Part shown: piece by piece, positions 25,814-33,821 of the stretch
How positions within the stretch are numbered: position 1 is the stretch's first letter
How the letters are laid out: each line of letters starts with the position of its first letter
Assembly: GCA_003213595.1 (NCBI GenBank)
Contig: QCMR01000001.1
Span: 218,015-262,301, forward strand
Length of the DNA stretch: 44,287 nt
Direction: 5' to 3'
From: SAR86 cluster bacterium AG-422-E19
GTDB taxonomy: Bacteria; Pseudomonadota; Gammaproteobacteria; Magnimaribacterales; AG-339-G14
Position numbers and translations under genes: made by a program
The notes under the pieces: generated by a model
What the model was told of the DNA's origin: nothing
Databases searched by the model: none
The model's input: only the letters and a program-made list of their open reading frames with translations

Positions 25814-27554
25814 TCAACTTCTAACCTATATTTTTGTTGGTCTATCTTTTGCTTTGTATATTGGAATCGCAATTTGGTCACGAGCCAGTTCTACAAATGA
25901 ATTTTATGTAGCAGGTAAGGGAGTAAATCCGGTTGCCAATGGTATGGCAACAGCAGCAGACTGGATGTCGGCTGCATCTTTCATTTCCATGGCAGGGCTT
26001 ATTTCTTTCTTAGGAAAGGATGGGGCTGTTTATCTCATGGGCTGGACAGGCGGATACGTTCTGCTTGCGTTGCTTTTAGCTCCATATCTAAGAAAGTTTG
26101 GCCAATATACAGTGCCAGATTTTATTGGTACAAGATATTATTCAAAAACAGCACGGCTGGTCGCTGTTTTATGTCTGATTTTTATTTCATTTACTTACGT
26201 TGCAGGCCAAATGCGAGGGGTAGGCATTGTTTTTTCAAGATTTTTAGAAGTTGAAATAAACGTTGGCGTCATCATTGGGATGATAGTTGTCTTCTTTTAT
26301 GCAGTTTTGGGAGGTATGAAAGGTATTACTTACACTCAAGTTGCTCAATATTGCGTAATGATATTTGCCTATCTTGTTCCTGCAATTTTTATTTCTATAT
26401 TGATTACTGGAAATCCCGTTCCGCAATTGGGATTTGGCGATACTTTATTGAATAGCTCAACTTATCTTTTAGACAAGCTTGATCAACTTTCTGTTGATTT
26501 AGGCTTTAACGCTTATACGGAAAATACCAAATCAAATATTGATATTTTTTGCATCACTGCAGCTTTGATGTTTGGTACAGCTGGTCTACCTCATGTCATA
26601 GTAAGATTTTTCACGGTACCTAAAGTAAGTGATGCCAGAAAATCTGCTGGCTATGCCTTGGTCTTCATAGCTCTGCTTTATACAACCGCTCCTGCGGTTG
26701 CAGCTTTTTCAAGGGTAAATTTCATAGAGTCAATTCAAGAGAAAAGCTATATAGATTCTCCTGATTGGTTTAAGAATTGGGAGAATATAGGCTTAATTGC
26801 TTGGCAGGACAAAAATGAGGATGGCTTCATCAATTATTCTGCTGGCAAACCTTTCGAAGGAAGTAGGCCAATTTTCACAGATAATACTGGTTCTCAGGGA
26901 GAACGAGAAATAGCAAATACACCTATCAATGATAATTCGAATGAAGTTTATATCGATCGAGATATTATGGTTTTAGCTAATCCTGAAATAGCTAAGCTAC
27001 CAGCATGGGTAATGGCTTTGGTAGCAGCAGGTGGATTAGCTGCAGCACTTTCTACAGCAGCAGGACTTCTTTTAGTAATTTCTTCTTCTATATCTCACGA
27101 TTTGCTTAAAAAAACTTTCATGCCAAAAATAAATGAAAGACAAGAATTATTTTATGCAAGATGCTCGGCTGCGATTGCAATTCTCATTGCAGGGCTATTC
27201 GGTATCTATCCCCCGGCTTTTGTAGCTCAAGTTGTTGCTTTTGCTTTTGGCTTAGCTGCTTCAACAATATTTCCAGCTCTGCTTTTAGGAATATTTTCTA
27301 AAAGATTAAATAAGGAAGGTGCAATAGCAGGCATGTTGGCAGGATTAGTTTTTACCGCTAGCTATATTATTTATTTTAAATTTCTATTCAGTGAGCTTGA
27401 TTCAAGTTCTAACTGGTTATTTGGCATTTCTCCAGAAGGAATAGGTTTTTTAGGCATGATTATTAATTTTGTAGTTGCGATATTGGTTTCATCATTTTCA
27501 ACTAAGCCTCCAATTGAAGTAGGGCAGATGGTTGATAAAATAAGACTGCCATGA
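25806..27554 (+). CDS. Sodium:solute symporter, VC_2705 (ActP-related) subfamily
   Basis: A 582-aa SSS-family transporter with about thirteen membrane helices. Family segments include NEFYVAGKGVNPVANGMATAADW-type text at 31-53, GGMKGITYTQVAQY (169-182) and LPHVIVRFFTVP (261-272). Between helices, residues about 302-396 form a soluble insertion containing DKNEDGFINYSA (335-346), resembling an EF-hand loop but lacking the final Glu. Acetate, other carboxylates or amino acids are the usual cargo of the superfamily; the dipeptidase downstream hints at peptides or amino acids here, which is inference. The stop overlaps the dipeptidase by ATGA. Confidence 0.92.
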   Translation: MSSQLLTYIFVGLSFALYIGIAIWSRASSTNEFYVAGKGVNPVANGMATAADWMSAASFISMAGLISFLGKDGAVYLMGWTGGYVLLALLLAPYLRKFGQYTVPDFIGTRYYSKTARLVAVLCLIFISFTYVAGQMRGVGIVFSRFLEVEINVGVIIGMIVVFFYAVLGGMKGITYTQVAQYCVMIFAYLVPAIFISILITGNPVPQLGFGDTLLNSSTYLLDKLDQLSVDLGFNAYTENTKSNIDIFCITAALMFGTAGLPHVIVRFFTVPKVSDARKSAGYALVFIALLYTTAPAVAAFSRVNFIESIQEKSYIDSPDWFKNWENIGLIAWQDKNEDGFINYSAGKPFEGSRPIFTDNTGSQGEREIANTPINDNSNEVYIDRDIMVLANPEIAKLPAWVMALVAAGGLAAALSTAAGLLLVISSSISHDLLKKTFMPKINERQELFYARCSAAIAILIAGLFGIYPPAFVAQVVAFAFGLAASTIFPALLLGIFSKRLNKEGAIAGMLAGLVFTASYIIYFKFLFSELDSSSNWLFGISPEGIGFLGMIINFVVAILVSSFSTKPPIEVGQMVDKIRLP

Positions 27555-28723
27555 CAATTATAAAATTTTTAACTCTAATCTCTTTCTTACTTATTTCTCC
27601 ATTAACTTTTTCTGAAAGTCAGGAGAAAAATTATCAAGCACGTCTTCAAGATGTAATGAAAGCTAGAAAGCTAATGAACAAAAAAAGAGAAAGAGATGAG
27701 ATCAAAGATCTTGCTCAAGAACTAGCACAAGAAATCTTAATTATTGATACTCATCTTGATACCCCCATCCAACTTTATATGCAGCAGGATAAAAACGGAT
27801 CATACGAAGACATCACCAAGGCATCTTCCTTACACTTTGATTATGATCGAGCTGTCAGCGGAGGACTAAATGTACCTTTTTTTGTTATTTTTACTCCGCC
27901 ATCTGCAGAAGAAAAAGGTACAGCCTTTGAAATGGCTGAAGAAGTCATTCAGATTCTTGAAGATATTATGGAAAAAAATCCCAATAAATTTAGATTGGTG
28001 AAGTCTCCTGAAGAAATAACAAAGGATAAAGATGTTATGCAGGTTGTTTATGGTATGGAAAATGGCGCTCCAATCGAAAGTAAGCTTTCAAATATAAAAT
28101 TATTTTCCGATATGGGGATCAATTACATTACTTTGGCACATTCGAAAAGCAATCATATTTCGGATTCCTCTTATGATGAAAATAAAAATTGGGGCGGTTT
28201 AAGTCCTTTCGGAAGAGAAGTAGTCGCTGAAATGAATAAACAAGGGGTAATGATTGACATAAGTCACGTATCTGATGCAGCCTTTTACGAAGTTCTCCAA
28301 TTAACAAAGACACCTGTAATTGCCTCTCATAGCTCATTGAGGCATTTTGTACCTGGATTTGAGAGAAATGTTTCAGATGACATGTTGCGAGAATTAGCAA
28401 AAAACGAAGGAGTTATTCAAATTTGTTTTGGTTCTGAATTCATTGCCGAAAAGAAAAAATATCCAAAACTTGTTGTCACCGTTCAAGATGTTGCTGATCA
28501 CATAGATCGTGTAAAAAATTTAGTTGGCGTTGATCACGTTGGAATTGGTTCCGATTATGATGGTTGGCGAAATTTTCCTGTAGGCTTAGAGGATACTTCT
28601 ACTTACCCAAATCTAATTGAAGAGCTCTTAAAAAGGAATTATTCAAAAGAGGAAATCAAACAGATCTTTGGAGGTAACTTATTAAGAGTCTGGAGGGCAG
28701 TAGAAAAATTTTCGAAGCCTTGA
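27551..28723 (+). CDS. Exported membrane dipeptidase (peptidase family M19)
   Basis: Hydrolyses dipeptides with a dinuclear zinc site. The 390-aa protein has a signal peptide (about 1-21, ending TFSES), then a charged linker. The metal ligands follow the renal dipeptidase pattern: H68 and D70 (IDTHLDTP), Glu170 (MENGAP), His239 (DISHVSD) and His260 (ASHSSLR), with GIGSDYDG near the C-terminus. It is translationally coupled to the symporter (ATGA overlap), suggesting that products released in the periplasm are imported by the neighbour. Confidence 0.92.
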   Translation: MTIIKFLTLISFLLISPLTFSESQEKNYQARLQDVMKARKLMNKKRERDEIKDLAQELAQEILIIDTHLDTPIQLYMQQDKNGSYEDITKASSLHFDYDRAVSGGLNVPFFVIFTPPSAEEKGTAFEMAEEVIQILEDIMEKNPNKFRLVKSPEEITKDKDVMQVVYGMENGAPIESKLSNIKLFSDMGINYITLAHSKSNHISDSSYDENKNWGGLSPFGREVVAEMNKQGVMIDISHVSDAAFYEVLQLTKTPVIASHSSLRHFVPGFERNVSDDMLRELAKNEGVIQICFGSEFIAEKKKYPKLVVTVQDVADHIDRVKNLVGVDHVGIGSDYDGWRNFPVGLEDTSTYPNLIEELLKRNYSKEEIKQIFGGNLLRVWRAVEKFSKP

Positions 28724-28757
28724 TATATTATTTGTCCAATTTTTTAGGAGAAAAAAA

Positions 28758-29444
28758 ATGAAAAAAATATTATTAAGCGCTATTTTCTCGATTAGTGGTA
28801 TTGTATTCGCAGCACCCGCAATGTCTGTCTTTACAATTAATACATCTGATCCAGTTGCGTATATGGAATGGGCTAGAGGAAGTGGAAAAGCTCTTGCAGA
28901 AATTAACAACGTAGTATCTTCAGGCGTTTGCCAGCCAGGTTATGGTGCAGAAGAATTTGGAGATATGTATTATTGGTCTCTTTTTGAAAATCATGCTGAC
29001 TCTATAGGCGGAAATACAGCAGATCCTGTTTATATTAGAGAAGTTTCAAAAATAGCTAGTAAAAGAACAATAAGGGAAGTAGATCATTATTCTGTTCTAA
29101 CAGAAGCTTCAGGCTCTTTCGAAACAGGACAAACTTTTGCGAACTATAATATAAACGTAAAAACCAAAAATCCTGCTGCATATTTGAATGCAATATCTGA
29201 GTATCAAGCACTGGCACAGGCAAATGGTTATGAGGACATCACTTTGGAGGCATATCAGATTAATACAGGAGATTATACTGGACAGATGATGGTTGTTATT
29301 CAAGGACCTACACCACAAAGATTAGGAGCCTTTTTAGATAGCAGAAATGAAAGTTGGGGACAAAGTCTTACCAACCAAATTCAGAAATTAAGATACCTGA
29401 AAAGAGGATTTATCATGAATTGCGAAGTCAATTACGCAAGATAA
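28758..29444 (+). CDS. Exported two-repeat protein, dimeric alpha/beta barrel-like (unknown function)
   Basis: A 228-aa protein with a signal peptide (cut after about FAAPA) and a clean AGGAG Shine-Dalgarno. Two similar halves are visible: FTINTSDPVAYMEWARGSGK (31-50) and YNINVKTKNPAAYLNAISEY (about 131-150) align, each followed by an (A/Q)-rich helix and a strand with MYYWSLFEN or MMVVIQGP. This pattern is that of ferredoxin-like alpha/beta-barrel domains in tandem; the fold is inferred. Two other proteins in the window (33082 and 33822) share the layout. The gene is monocistronic and ends in a strong terminator. Confidence 0.75.
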   Translation: MKKILLSAIFSISGIVFAAPAMSVFTINTSDPVAYMEWARGSGKALAEINNVVSSGVCQPGYGAEEFGDMYYWSLFENHADSIGGNTADPVYIREVSKIASKRTIREVDHYSVLTEASGSFETGQTFANYNINVKTKNPAAYLNAISEYQALAQANGYEDITLEAYQINTGDYTGQMMVVIQGPTPQRLGAFLDSRNESWGQSLTNQIQKLRYLKRGFIMNCEVNYAR

Positions 29445-29459
29445 TAAATTTTTATAAAT

Positions 29460-29488
29460 AAAAAGGCGGGATTTCCCGCCTTTTTTTA
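29460..29488. terminator. Bidirectional intrinsic terminator
   Basis: AAAAAGGCGGG (29460-29470) and CCCGCCTTTTT (29475-29485) form an 11-bp stem with a 4-base loop, followed by more T. The flanking A- and T-runs allow use on both strands, so it serves both the 28758 gene and the glycosidase at the end of the amt cluster. Confidence 0.9.
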
Positions 29489-30532
29489 TTCTTTCAAAAT
29501 TTTAATTATAAATTCTATTTCTTTCTTGTCATAAGGAGAGCCATCAATTCTATAAATGTCATGAAACCATTCTGTTGGCTCTGGTAATTCATCTCCTATA
29601 TTTATAAATTCACCTTTTTTCTTTCTTTCTTGGAGCTCTAATATTGTTGACCAGCCAAAATGAGTTTGGCTCTTACCAGCTACAAAACCCCAGTTGTAAC
29701 AACCAACATTTTCTTTTTTGAAGATGGGCAGGGAGAATTCAAATGTGGTGCCAAATTCTCTTGCCATATACTCAGTACACAACAAAGGCCTTCCAAATCC
29801 TTTGAGCCTTTCAATTGTAGGTTCTAGTTTTTCTGCTTCATAAGTGTGAAAGCTTATTACATCTGAATTCTCTCCATTTAGTTTTAAGATCTCATCCCCG
29901 ATGGCCCCATCCAAACAAGCAGTTAGAGGTTGAGAAGGCCTAATTTCATGAGCCCATTCCCAGCTATGTTGTAGTAATTTAAGAGCTTTATCACCAATAC
30001 CAAATTGACCGGGTTCATTGTAAATATCCCACATTAAAATTCTTTCATCGCCTGAATAATTTTTTAGTACGCCTTGGATAAATTCTTTTAATCTACGTAA
30101 TTCTTTTGCATCGATTTTTTCTTCATCAACTTGATTGACTAATTCCATACCAGGACTTTGTTTCCAACCAGAGTTGTGAACTCCTTTAACTGGCAAGGGT
30201 TGTTTGCCTAATTTTGGATAGGGCCGGTGACAATCGTCAAAAAGAACAATAATTGGTTTGATGTTTCTTTTTTCACAAATATCTAAAAATCTATCAAAAG
30301 TTTTTTTGAACTTATCTTTCTCAGACCAAAGTAAATCATGCAAGTAAACTCTTAAAGAATTGAAGCCAAGATCTTTTGCCCAATCTAACTCTCTTTCAAT
30401 TGTTTTTTCATCAAAAGTATCCTCTTGAAACATTTCAAGTTGATTGATTGCCGAACTTGGTAAAAAATTACAACCAACCAACCACGGTTGTTCTGTGTAC
30501 CAATTAGTTGCCTTTTCTTTTGACCACTTCAT
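29486..30532 (-). CDS. GH5-like (cellulase/xylanase-type) glycoside hydrolase
   Basis: A 348-aa TIM-barrel hydrolase of clan GH-A type. The acid/base is probably Glu173 in WDIYNEPG and the nucleophile Glu254 in LLCTEYMAR; LGFNSLRVYLHDLLW (56-70) and WGFVAGKSQTHFGW are also typical of this subgroup, often annotated 1,4-beta-xylanase. There is no signal peptide, so it probably acts on imported or internal oligosaccharides or glycolipids. It is the last gene of the minus-strand amt cluster, 10 bases after the DUF3429 gene. The substrate cannot be fixed. Confidence 0.82.
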   Translation of the reverse strand: MKWSKEKATNWYTEQPWLVGCNFLPSSAINQLEMFQEDTFDEKTIERELDWAKDLGFNSLRVYLHDLLWSEKDKFKKTFDRFLDICEKRNIKPIIVLFDDCHRPYPKLGKQPLPVKGVHNSGWKQSPGMELVNQVDEEKIDAKELRRLKEFIQGVLKNYSGDERILMWDIYNEPGQFGIGDKALKLLQHSWEWAHEIRPSQPLTACLDGAIGDEILKLNGENSDVISFHTYEAEKLEPTIERLKGFGRPLLCTEYMAREFGTTFEFSLPIFKKENVGCYNWGFVAGKSQTHFGWSTILELQERKKKGEFINIGDELPEPTEWFHDIYRIDGSPYDKKEIEFIIKILKE

Positions 30533-30542
30533 AAATTTAAGT

Positions 30543-30959
30543 TTAATAAATCAGAATGACAATAGAAAACATATAACAGCCACACACTCCCGAAGTTAGA
30601 TTTTTTCTGAGTTTTAAGTAATCAGGATTGGTAAATTGAGGATTGACTTTGGACTCTAAGAGATAAAAAAGAAAAAATAAGAAAAACAACAAAGTCATCG
30701 CATAAATAAGATTTATCCAAGCAAATAGAATTGCTCCAAATCCCATAAGAGAAAAGACAATGGCTAGAACAAGATTTTTTCGATTTGTTGAATCAATACC
30801 CCAAATAATTCCTGATAAAAAAGAGATTATTATTCCTCCATATACAACTAATAATTGAAACGAAATCTTTTCGTAAGTTTCTCCAAGAATCCAAGGCAGT
30901 ATTGTGAGAGCTGCAAAGGGTAGAAAGCCTAAATAACCTAGGGTAATTTTAGTTTGCAT
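30543..30959 (-). CDS. DUF3429 integral membrane protein
   Basis: A 138-aa protein with about five hydrophobic segments. The start LGYLGFLPF, YGGIIISFLSGIIWG (about 40-54) and the closing YLKLRKNLTSGVCGCYM segment agree with DUF3429. The family has no established function; YLxLR near the C-terminus faces the cytoplasm in predictions for relatives. It directly abuts the 74-aa gene upstream (stop and ATG adjacent), so the two are probably co-translated. Confidence 0.82.
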   Translation of the reverse strand: MQTKITLGYLGFLPFAALTILPWILGETYEKISFQLLVVYGGIIISFLSGIIWGIDSTNRKNLVLAIVFSLMGFGAILFAWINLIYAMTLLFFLFFLFYLLESKVNPQFTNPDYLKLRKNLTSGVCGCYMFSIVILIY

Positions 30960-31184
30960 TTATCCATGAGCCATTTTGAGTAGAGTCATGAAAAGTATAC
31001 CTGTTCCAATAACACCAGCGATTAGTATTATTAGGTCAACAACAAATACCTGAAAAAGCTTTAACCAAGATCTTTCTTTGCCTTCTTTGATATCTTGCAA
31101 CAGATACATAAAAGCACTTATCTTAAAAAGCACAAAAGCTATTAAGAAGGTTATCCCGCCAAGAATAAAAATCCCAGAGTTCAT
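30960..31184 (-). CDS. Small two-helix membrane protein
   Basis: A 74-aa protein that I do not recognise, with two strongly hydrophobic helices (about 5-28 and 43-68) joined by a charged loop (QDIKEGKERSWLK). It sits 16 bases after the amt stop and directly before the DUF3429 gene, so it is probably in the amt transcript. A link to ammonium transport is only positional. Confidence 0.7.
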   Translation of the reverse strand: MNSGIFILGGITFLIAFVLFKISAFMYLLQDIKEGKERSWLKLFQVFVVDLIILIAGVIGTGILFMTLLKMAHG

Positions 31185-31200
31185 CTTAGATTATTTACAT

Positions 31201-32412
31201 TTAAAGTTTGTAACCTGACTGGCCGTGTTCAGCAACATCTAGACCTTCTTCCTGAGAATCATCTGATACCCTCAATCCAAATACAGACCTTGTAATAAGT
31301 AATAAAATAACTGAGCCAACCAAAGTAAATAAGCCAACACTAACCGCACCAATAACTTGTGTAGTCATTAAATCACTAAAACTCGAGCCTTCGTCGTATC
31401 CAATACCACCATAGCTTTTTGCAGTCAAAAACGGAATAAGTAAAATTCCTAATAATCCACCAATTCCGTGAACAGCAAAAACATCCAGTGAATCATCTAT
31501 ATTGAAAGTTTCTTTAACAACATTGACCATGTAATAACAAACTCCACCAGAGATCAAACCAATGATCAAGCCACCCATTGGGCCTACTGATCCACTTGCT
31601 GGAGTGATGGAGGCTAGACCTGCAATACAACCTGTAACAGCTCCAACTAGAGAGGATTTACCAAACTTAACTTTTTCGATAATTATCCAGACAATTGTTG
31701 CTGTAGCTGCTGAAATGTGAGTTACGAGAATTGCCATACCAGCATCACTATTTGCAGCTAATGCACTACCGCCATTAAAGCCAAACCAACCTACCCATAA
31801 CATACAAGCACCCATCATCGTAAGTCCAGGATTATGAGGAGGTTGAACAGAATTTGGGAAACCGTCTCTTGGGCCCAAGAAGAAAGCTATCACTAAGGCT
31901 GTTATTCCTGCAGTCAGATGAACTACTAATCCACCAGCAAAATCTCTAACTCCCATTTCATAAAGCCAGCCGCCTTCTGCCCAAATCCAATGTACGACTG
32001 GGGCATAAATCAAAATTACCCACAACAATGAAAAGACAGCAACAAAACTAAATTTAATTCTTTCTGGATAAGCGCCAACTATCAAGGCTGGAGTTATGAT
32101 TGCAAATGTCATTTGGAACATAAAAAACACGCTCTCGGGGATATCGCCAGACATGCTATCTCTTGAAAGATTCGCTAAAAAGAGATTACCTAAATCTCCA
32201 ACGTATGCGCCGGTTCCGCTGAAAGCAATACTATAGGCTATAACCAACCAGGCAATCGAACTGATGCATGCAATGGTAAAACAATGCATTAAAACTGAAA
32301 GAATGTTACTTGCTCTTACAAGGCCAGCATAAAAGAGCGCCAGTCCAGGTAAAGTCATGAATAAAACTAAAGCTGTGGAAGTTAAAATCCACGCAGTATT
32401 ACCAGTGTCCAT
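31201..32412 (-). CDS. amt: Ammonium transporter (Amt family)
   Basis: Channel-like ammonium uptake protein of the inner membrane, 403 aa with eleven expected helices. The twin pore histidines are H165 (GLVVHLTAG) and H315 (AVHGIGG), Phe103/Gln100 lie in the FQMTFAIITPALI gate region, and the first helix reads FMTLPGLALFYAGLVR. No signal peptide is apparent. glnK, the usual partner, is absent. The C-terminal tail (GLDVAEHGQSGYKL) matches the cytoplasmic region that contacts GlnK in relatives. A dyad cluster resembling NtrC sites lies 80-96 bases upstream. Confidence 0.95.
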   Translation of the reverse strand: MDTGNTAWILTSTALVLFMTLPGLALFYAGLVRASNILSVLMHCFTIACISSIAWLVIAYSIAFSGTGAYVGDLGNLFLANLSRDSMSGDIPESVFFMFQMTFAIITPALIVGAYPERIKFSFVAVFSLLWVILIYAPVVHWIWAEGGWLYEMGVRDFAGGLVVHLTAGITALVIAFFLGPRDGFPNSVQPPHNPGLTMMGACMLWVGWFGFNGGSALAANSDAGMAILVTHISAATATIVWIIIEKVKFGKSSLVGAVTGCIAGLASITPASGSVGPMGGLIIGLISGGVCYYMVNVVKETFNIDDSLDVFAVHGIGGLLGILLIPFLTAKSYGGIGYDEGSSFSDLMTTQVIGAVSVGLFTLVGSVILLLITRSVFGLRVSDDSQEEGLDVAEHGQSGYKL

Positions 32413-32480
32413 AAAATATTCCCCTTAAAAATGTATAAAAAGACTTTAACAAAAAGTGATTTCTTGAATATATCTAAATT

Positions 32481-32508
32481 AGTGCAGTTGTTGCACTAAC
32501 TGAGTGCA
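32481..32508. promoter_or_regulatory. NtrC-like dyad cluster upstream of amt
   Basis: Three half-sites AGTGCA (32481-32486), TGCACT (32492-32497) and AGTGCA (32503-32508) are spaced exactly 11 bp and form two overlapping perfect 6-5-6 dyads. TGCACTAACTGAGTGCA has the layout of the enteric NtrC site TGCAC-N7-GTGCA. It lies upstream of amt. No -24/-12 sigma-54 promoter was found between it and the gene, only a weak TATACA at 32437-32432. Confidence 0.55.
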
Positions 32509-32510
32509 AT

Positions 32511-33026
32511 TTATGTATTTCCTGGATACTTTGAAAGAATTTGTGAAACTATTTCATTCGCTAGATCTTGATCGTCTAGAGAAGTAGCATTGATTCTCAT
32601 ATTTGCATACCAGACTACCTTATCTAATTCTTCGTCAAAAAATTTTACTGAGAGGTAATTTAAAGGAGGAAAGTCATTCGCATAAAACCTATAAGAAAAA
32701 GGATCGTTTCTGTAACCATAAAAGAAATGAGAAGAATTAATTTGTTTGTATCTTTCTTTTTCTTTTACTGAAAAACTTACTTTTAAAGGAGATTCGTCAT
32801 TTTGGTCCAGTCCAAGCTGAACTAGAGATGAAGACAAGGCCCTGGCGATTCTGTTAATTCTTATAGGATTTTCTTCTTCATCAGATTCTACTCGGAAGGG
32901 ATCAGGCTTGAAAATTTTAAAATCTTTGTATTTAGCGGCAGAAAAGCCTTCGTCAGAATCAACTTTGACAACGAAGCCAGACGCACAAGATGTGAGCAAA
33001 ACTAAAATGATTAACCTAGCCAACAC
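32511..33026 (-). CDS. DUF4136 lipoprotein
   Basis: A 171-aa outer-membrane or periplasmic lipoprotein with lipobox LTSC (Cys14). The DUF4136 pattern is visible in the early YKDFKIFKPD segment, the RINRIARALSSSLVQLG helix (about 57-73) and the LSVKFFDEELDKVVWYA strand near the C-terminus. No function is known. It is divergent from the exported two-repeat gene (55 bases) and upstream of amt on the same strand with a 98-base gap holding the NtrC-like site. Confidence 0.78.
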   Translation of the reverse strand: MLARLIILVLLTSCASGFVVKVDSDEGFSAAKYKDFKIFKPDPFRVESDEEENPIRINRIARALSSSLVQLGLDQNDESPLKVSFSVKEKERYKQINSSHFFYGYRNDPFSYRFYANDFPPLNYLSVKFFDEELDKVVWYANMRINATSLDDQDLANEIVSQILSKYPGNT

Positions 33027-33081
33027 CCAGATATTATATCTTTGTTATAGTAATGAAAGAAATTTTTTTAAGGAGAGAAAA

Positions 33082-33819
33082 ATGAAAAAAATTATATATA
33101 TAGCGATGTTTTTGGCTTCCTCATTAAGCTTTACATCACCCACTTGGATTGAATATCTTATAAAAGTAGATAATCCGCAAAATGCAGCAAAAATTGTAGC
33201 TGCTACAGACAAATTCATGTCGTCTGACTTTGTAAAAAATAACTTTAAAGGTTCGTTGCACCTAAACGCTTATATTGCTGGTGGAAAGGTAGAAGAGACT
33301 CATTCCTTTGCACTTCTTCAGCCTAGCTTGGCTGAGCATGAGATTTGGCTAGCTAAAGTTAGTGATCCAAACAATGAAGAAGTAAGAAAATTTGGCTCTG
33401 TACTTAATGCAAATTCAGAAGGCGTAGGTTCAAGGATAAATGTATTTATTCAAACTTATGGAACACCTTCAAACAAAGATACTGTTTGGGCAATTTATCC
33501 CTTCCGAACAAAGGCTTCAAATGTAGAAGACATAGTTGAAGCAACTGAAGATTTGAATGAGGCAATTAAAGATTCCTTTCCAGGGCAGTTTGGTCTTTCA
33601 GAAAGAATGGCTGGCGGTGGAATGCAAACCCATTTATATACGGTTGGCTATGAATCTTTGGCTGAAATGGAGCAATGGGAAGATTCTGCTTCAAGGGATA
33701 CTGGCCTTTCTCCTTTTGATAAAGAAATGGATAAGCTAGTAGAGTGGCACGAAAGAGAAATAGTAAGAAACATAAGAGTTTATGATTCTGCCATGACCCT
33801 CCAAGACTTTGTAGAATAA
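33082..33819 (+). CDS. Exported two-repeat protein, alpha/beta barrel-like (unknown function)
   Basis: A 245-aa exported protein with signal peptide ending SLSFTS. The ATG at 33082 follows AAGGAGA by 6 bases; in-frame codons upstream would run over the divergent gene and past an extended -10 (TGTTATAGT, 33043-33051), so they are rejected. Two halves of about 110 residues each carry a strand, a helix and then a xxHxYxxG or LLQPSLAEHEIW-type strand-helix: EYLIKVDNPQNAAKIVAATDK and IYPFRTKASNVEDIVEATED align. Unknown function. It is followed after 2 bases by a related lipoprotein. Confidence 0.75.
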   Translation: MKKIIYIAMFLASSLSFTSPTWIEYLIKVDNPQNAAKIVAATDKFMSSDFVKNNFKGSLHLNAYIAGGKVEETHSFALLQPSLAEHEIWLAKVSDPNNEEVRKFGSVLNANSEGVGSRINVFIQTYGTPSNKDTVWAIYPFRTKASNVEDIVEATEDLNEAIKDSFPGQFGLSERMAGGGMQTHLYTVGYESLAEMEQWEDSASRDTGLSPFDKEMDKLVEWHEREIVRNIRVYDSAMTLQDFVE

Positions 33820-33821
33820 AA

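Noticed and set aside
32908-33081. 58-residue N-terminal extension of the 33082 gene
   Set aside because: It runs into the divergent DUF4136 gene and has no RBS; the ATG at 33082 has AAGGAGA and begins a signal peptide.
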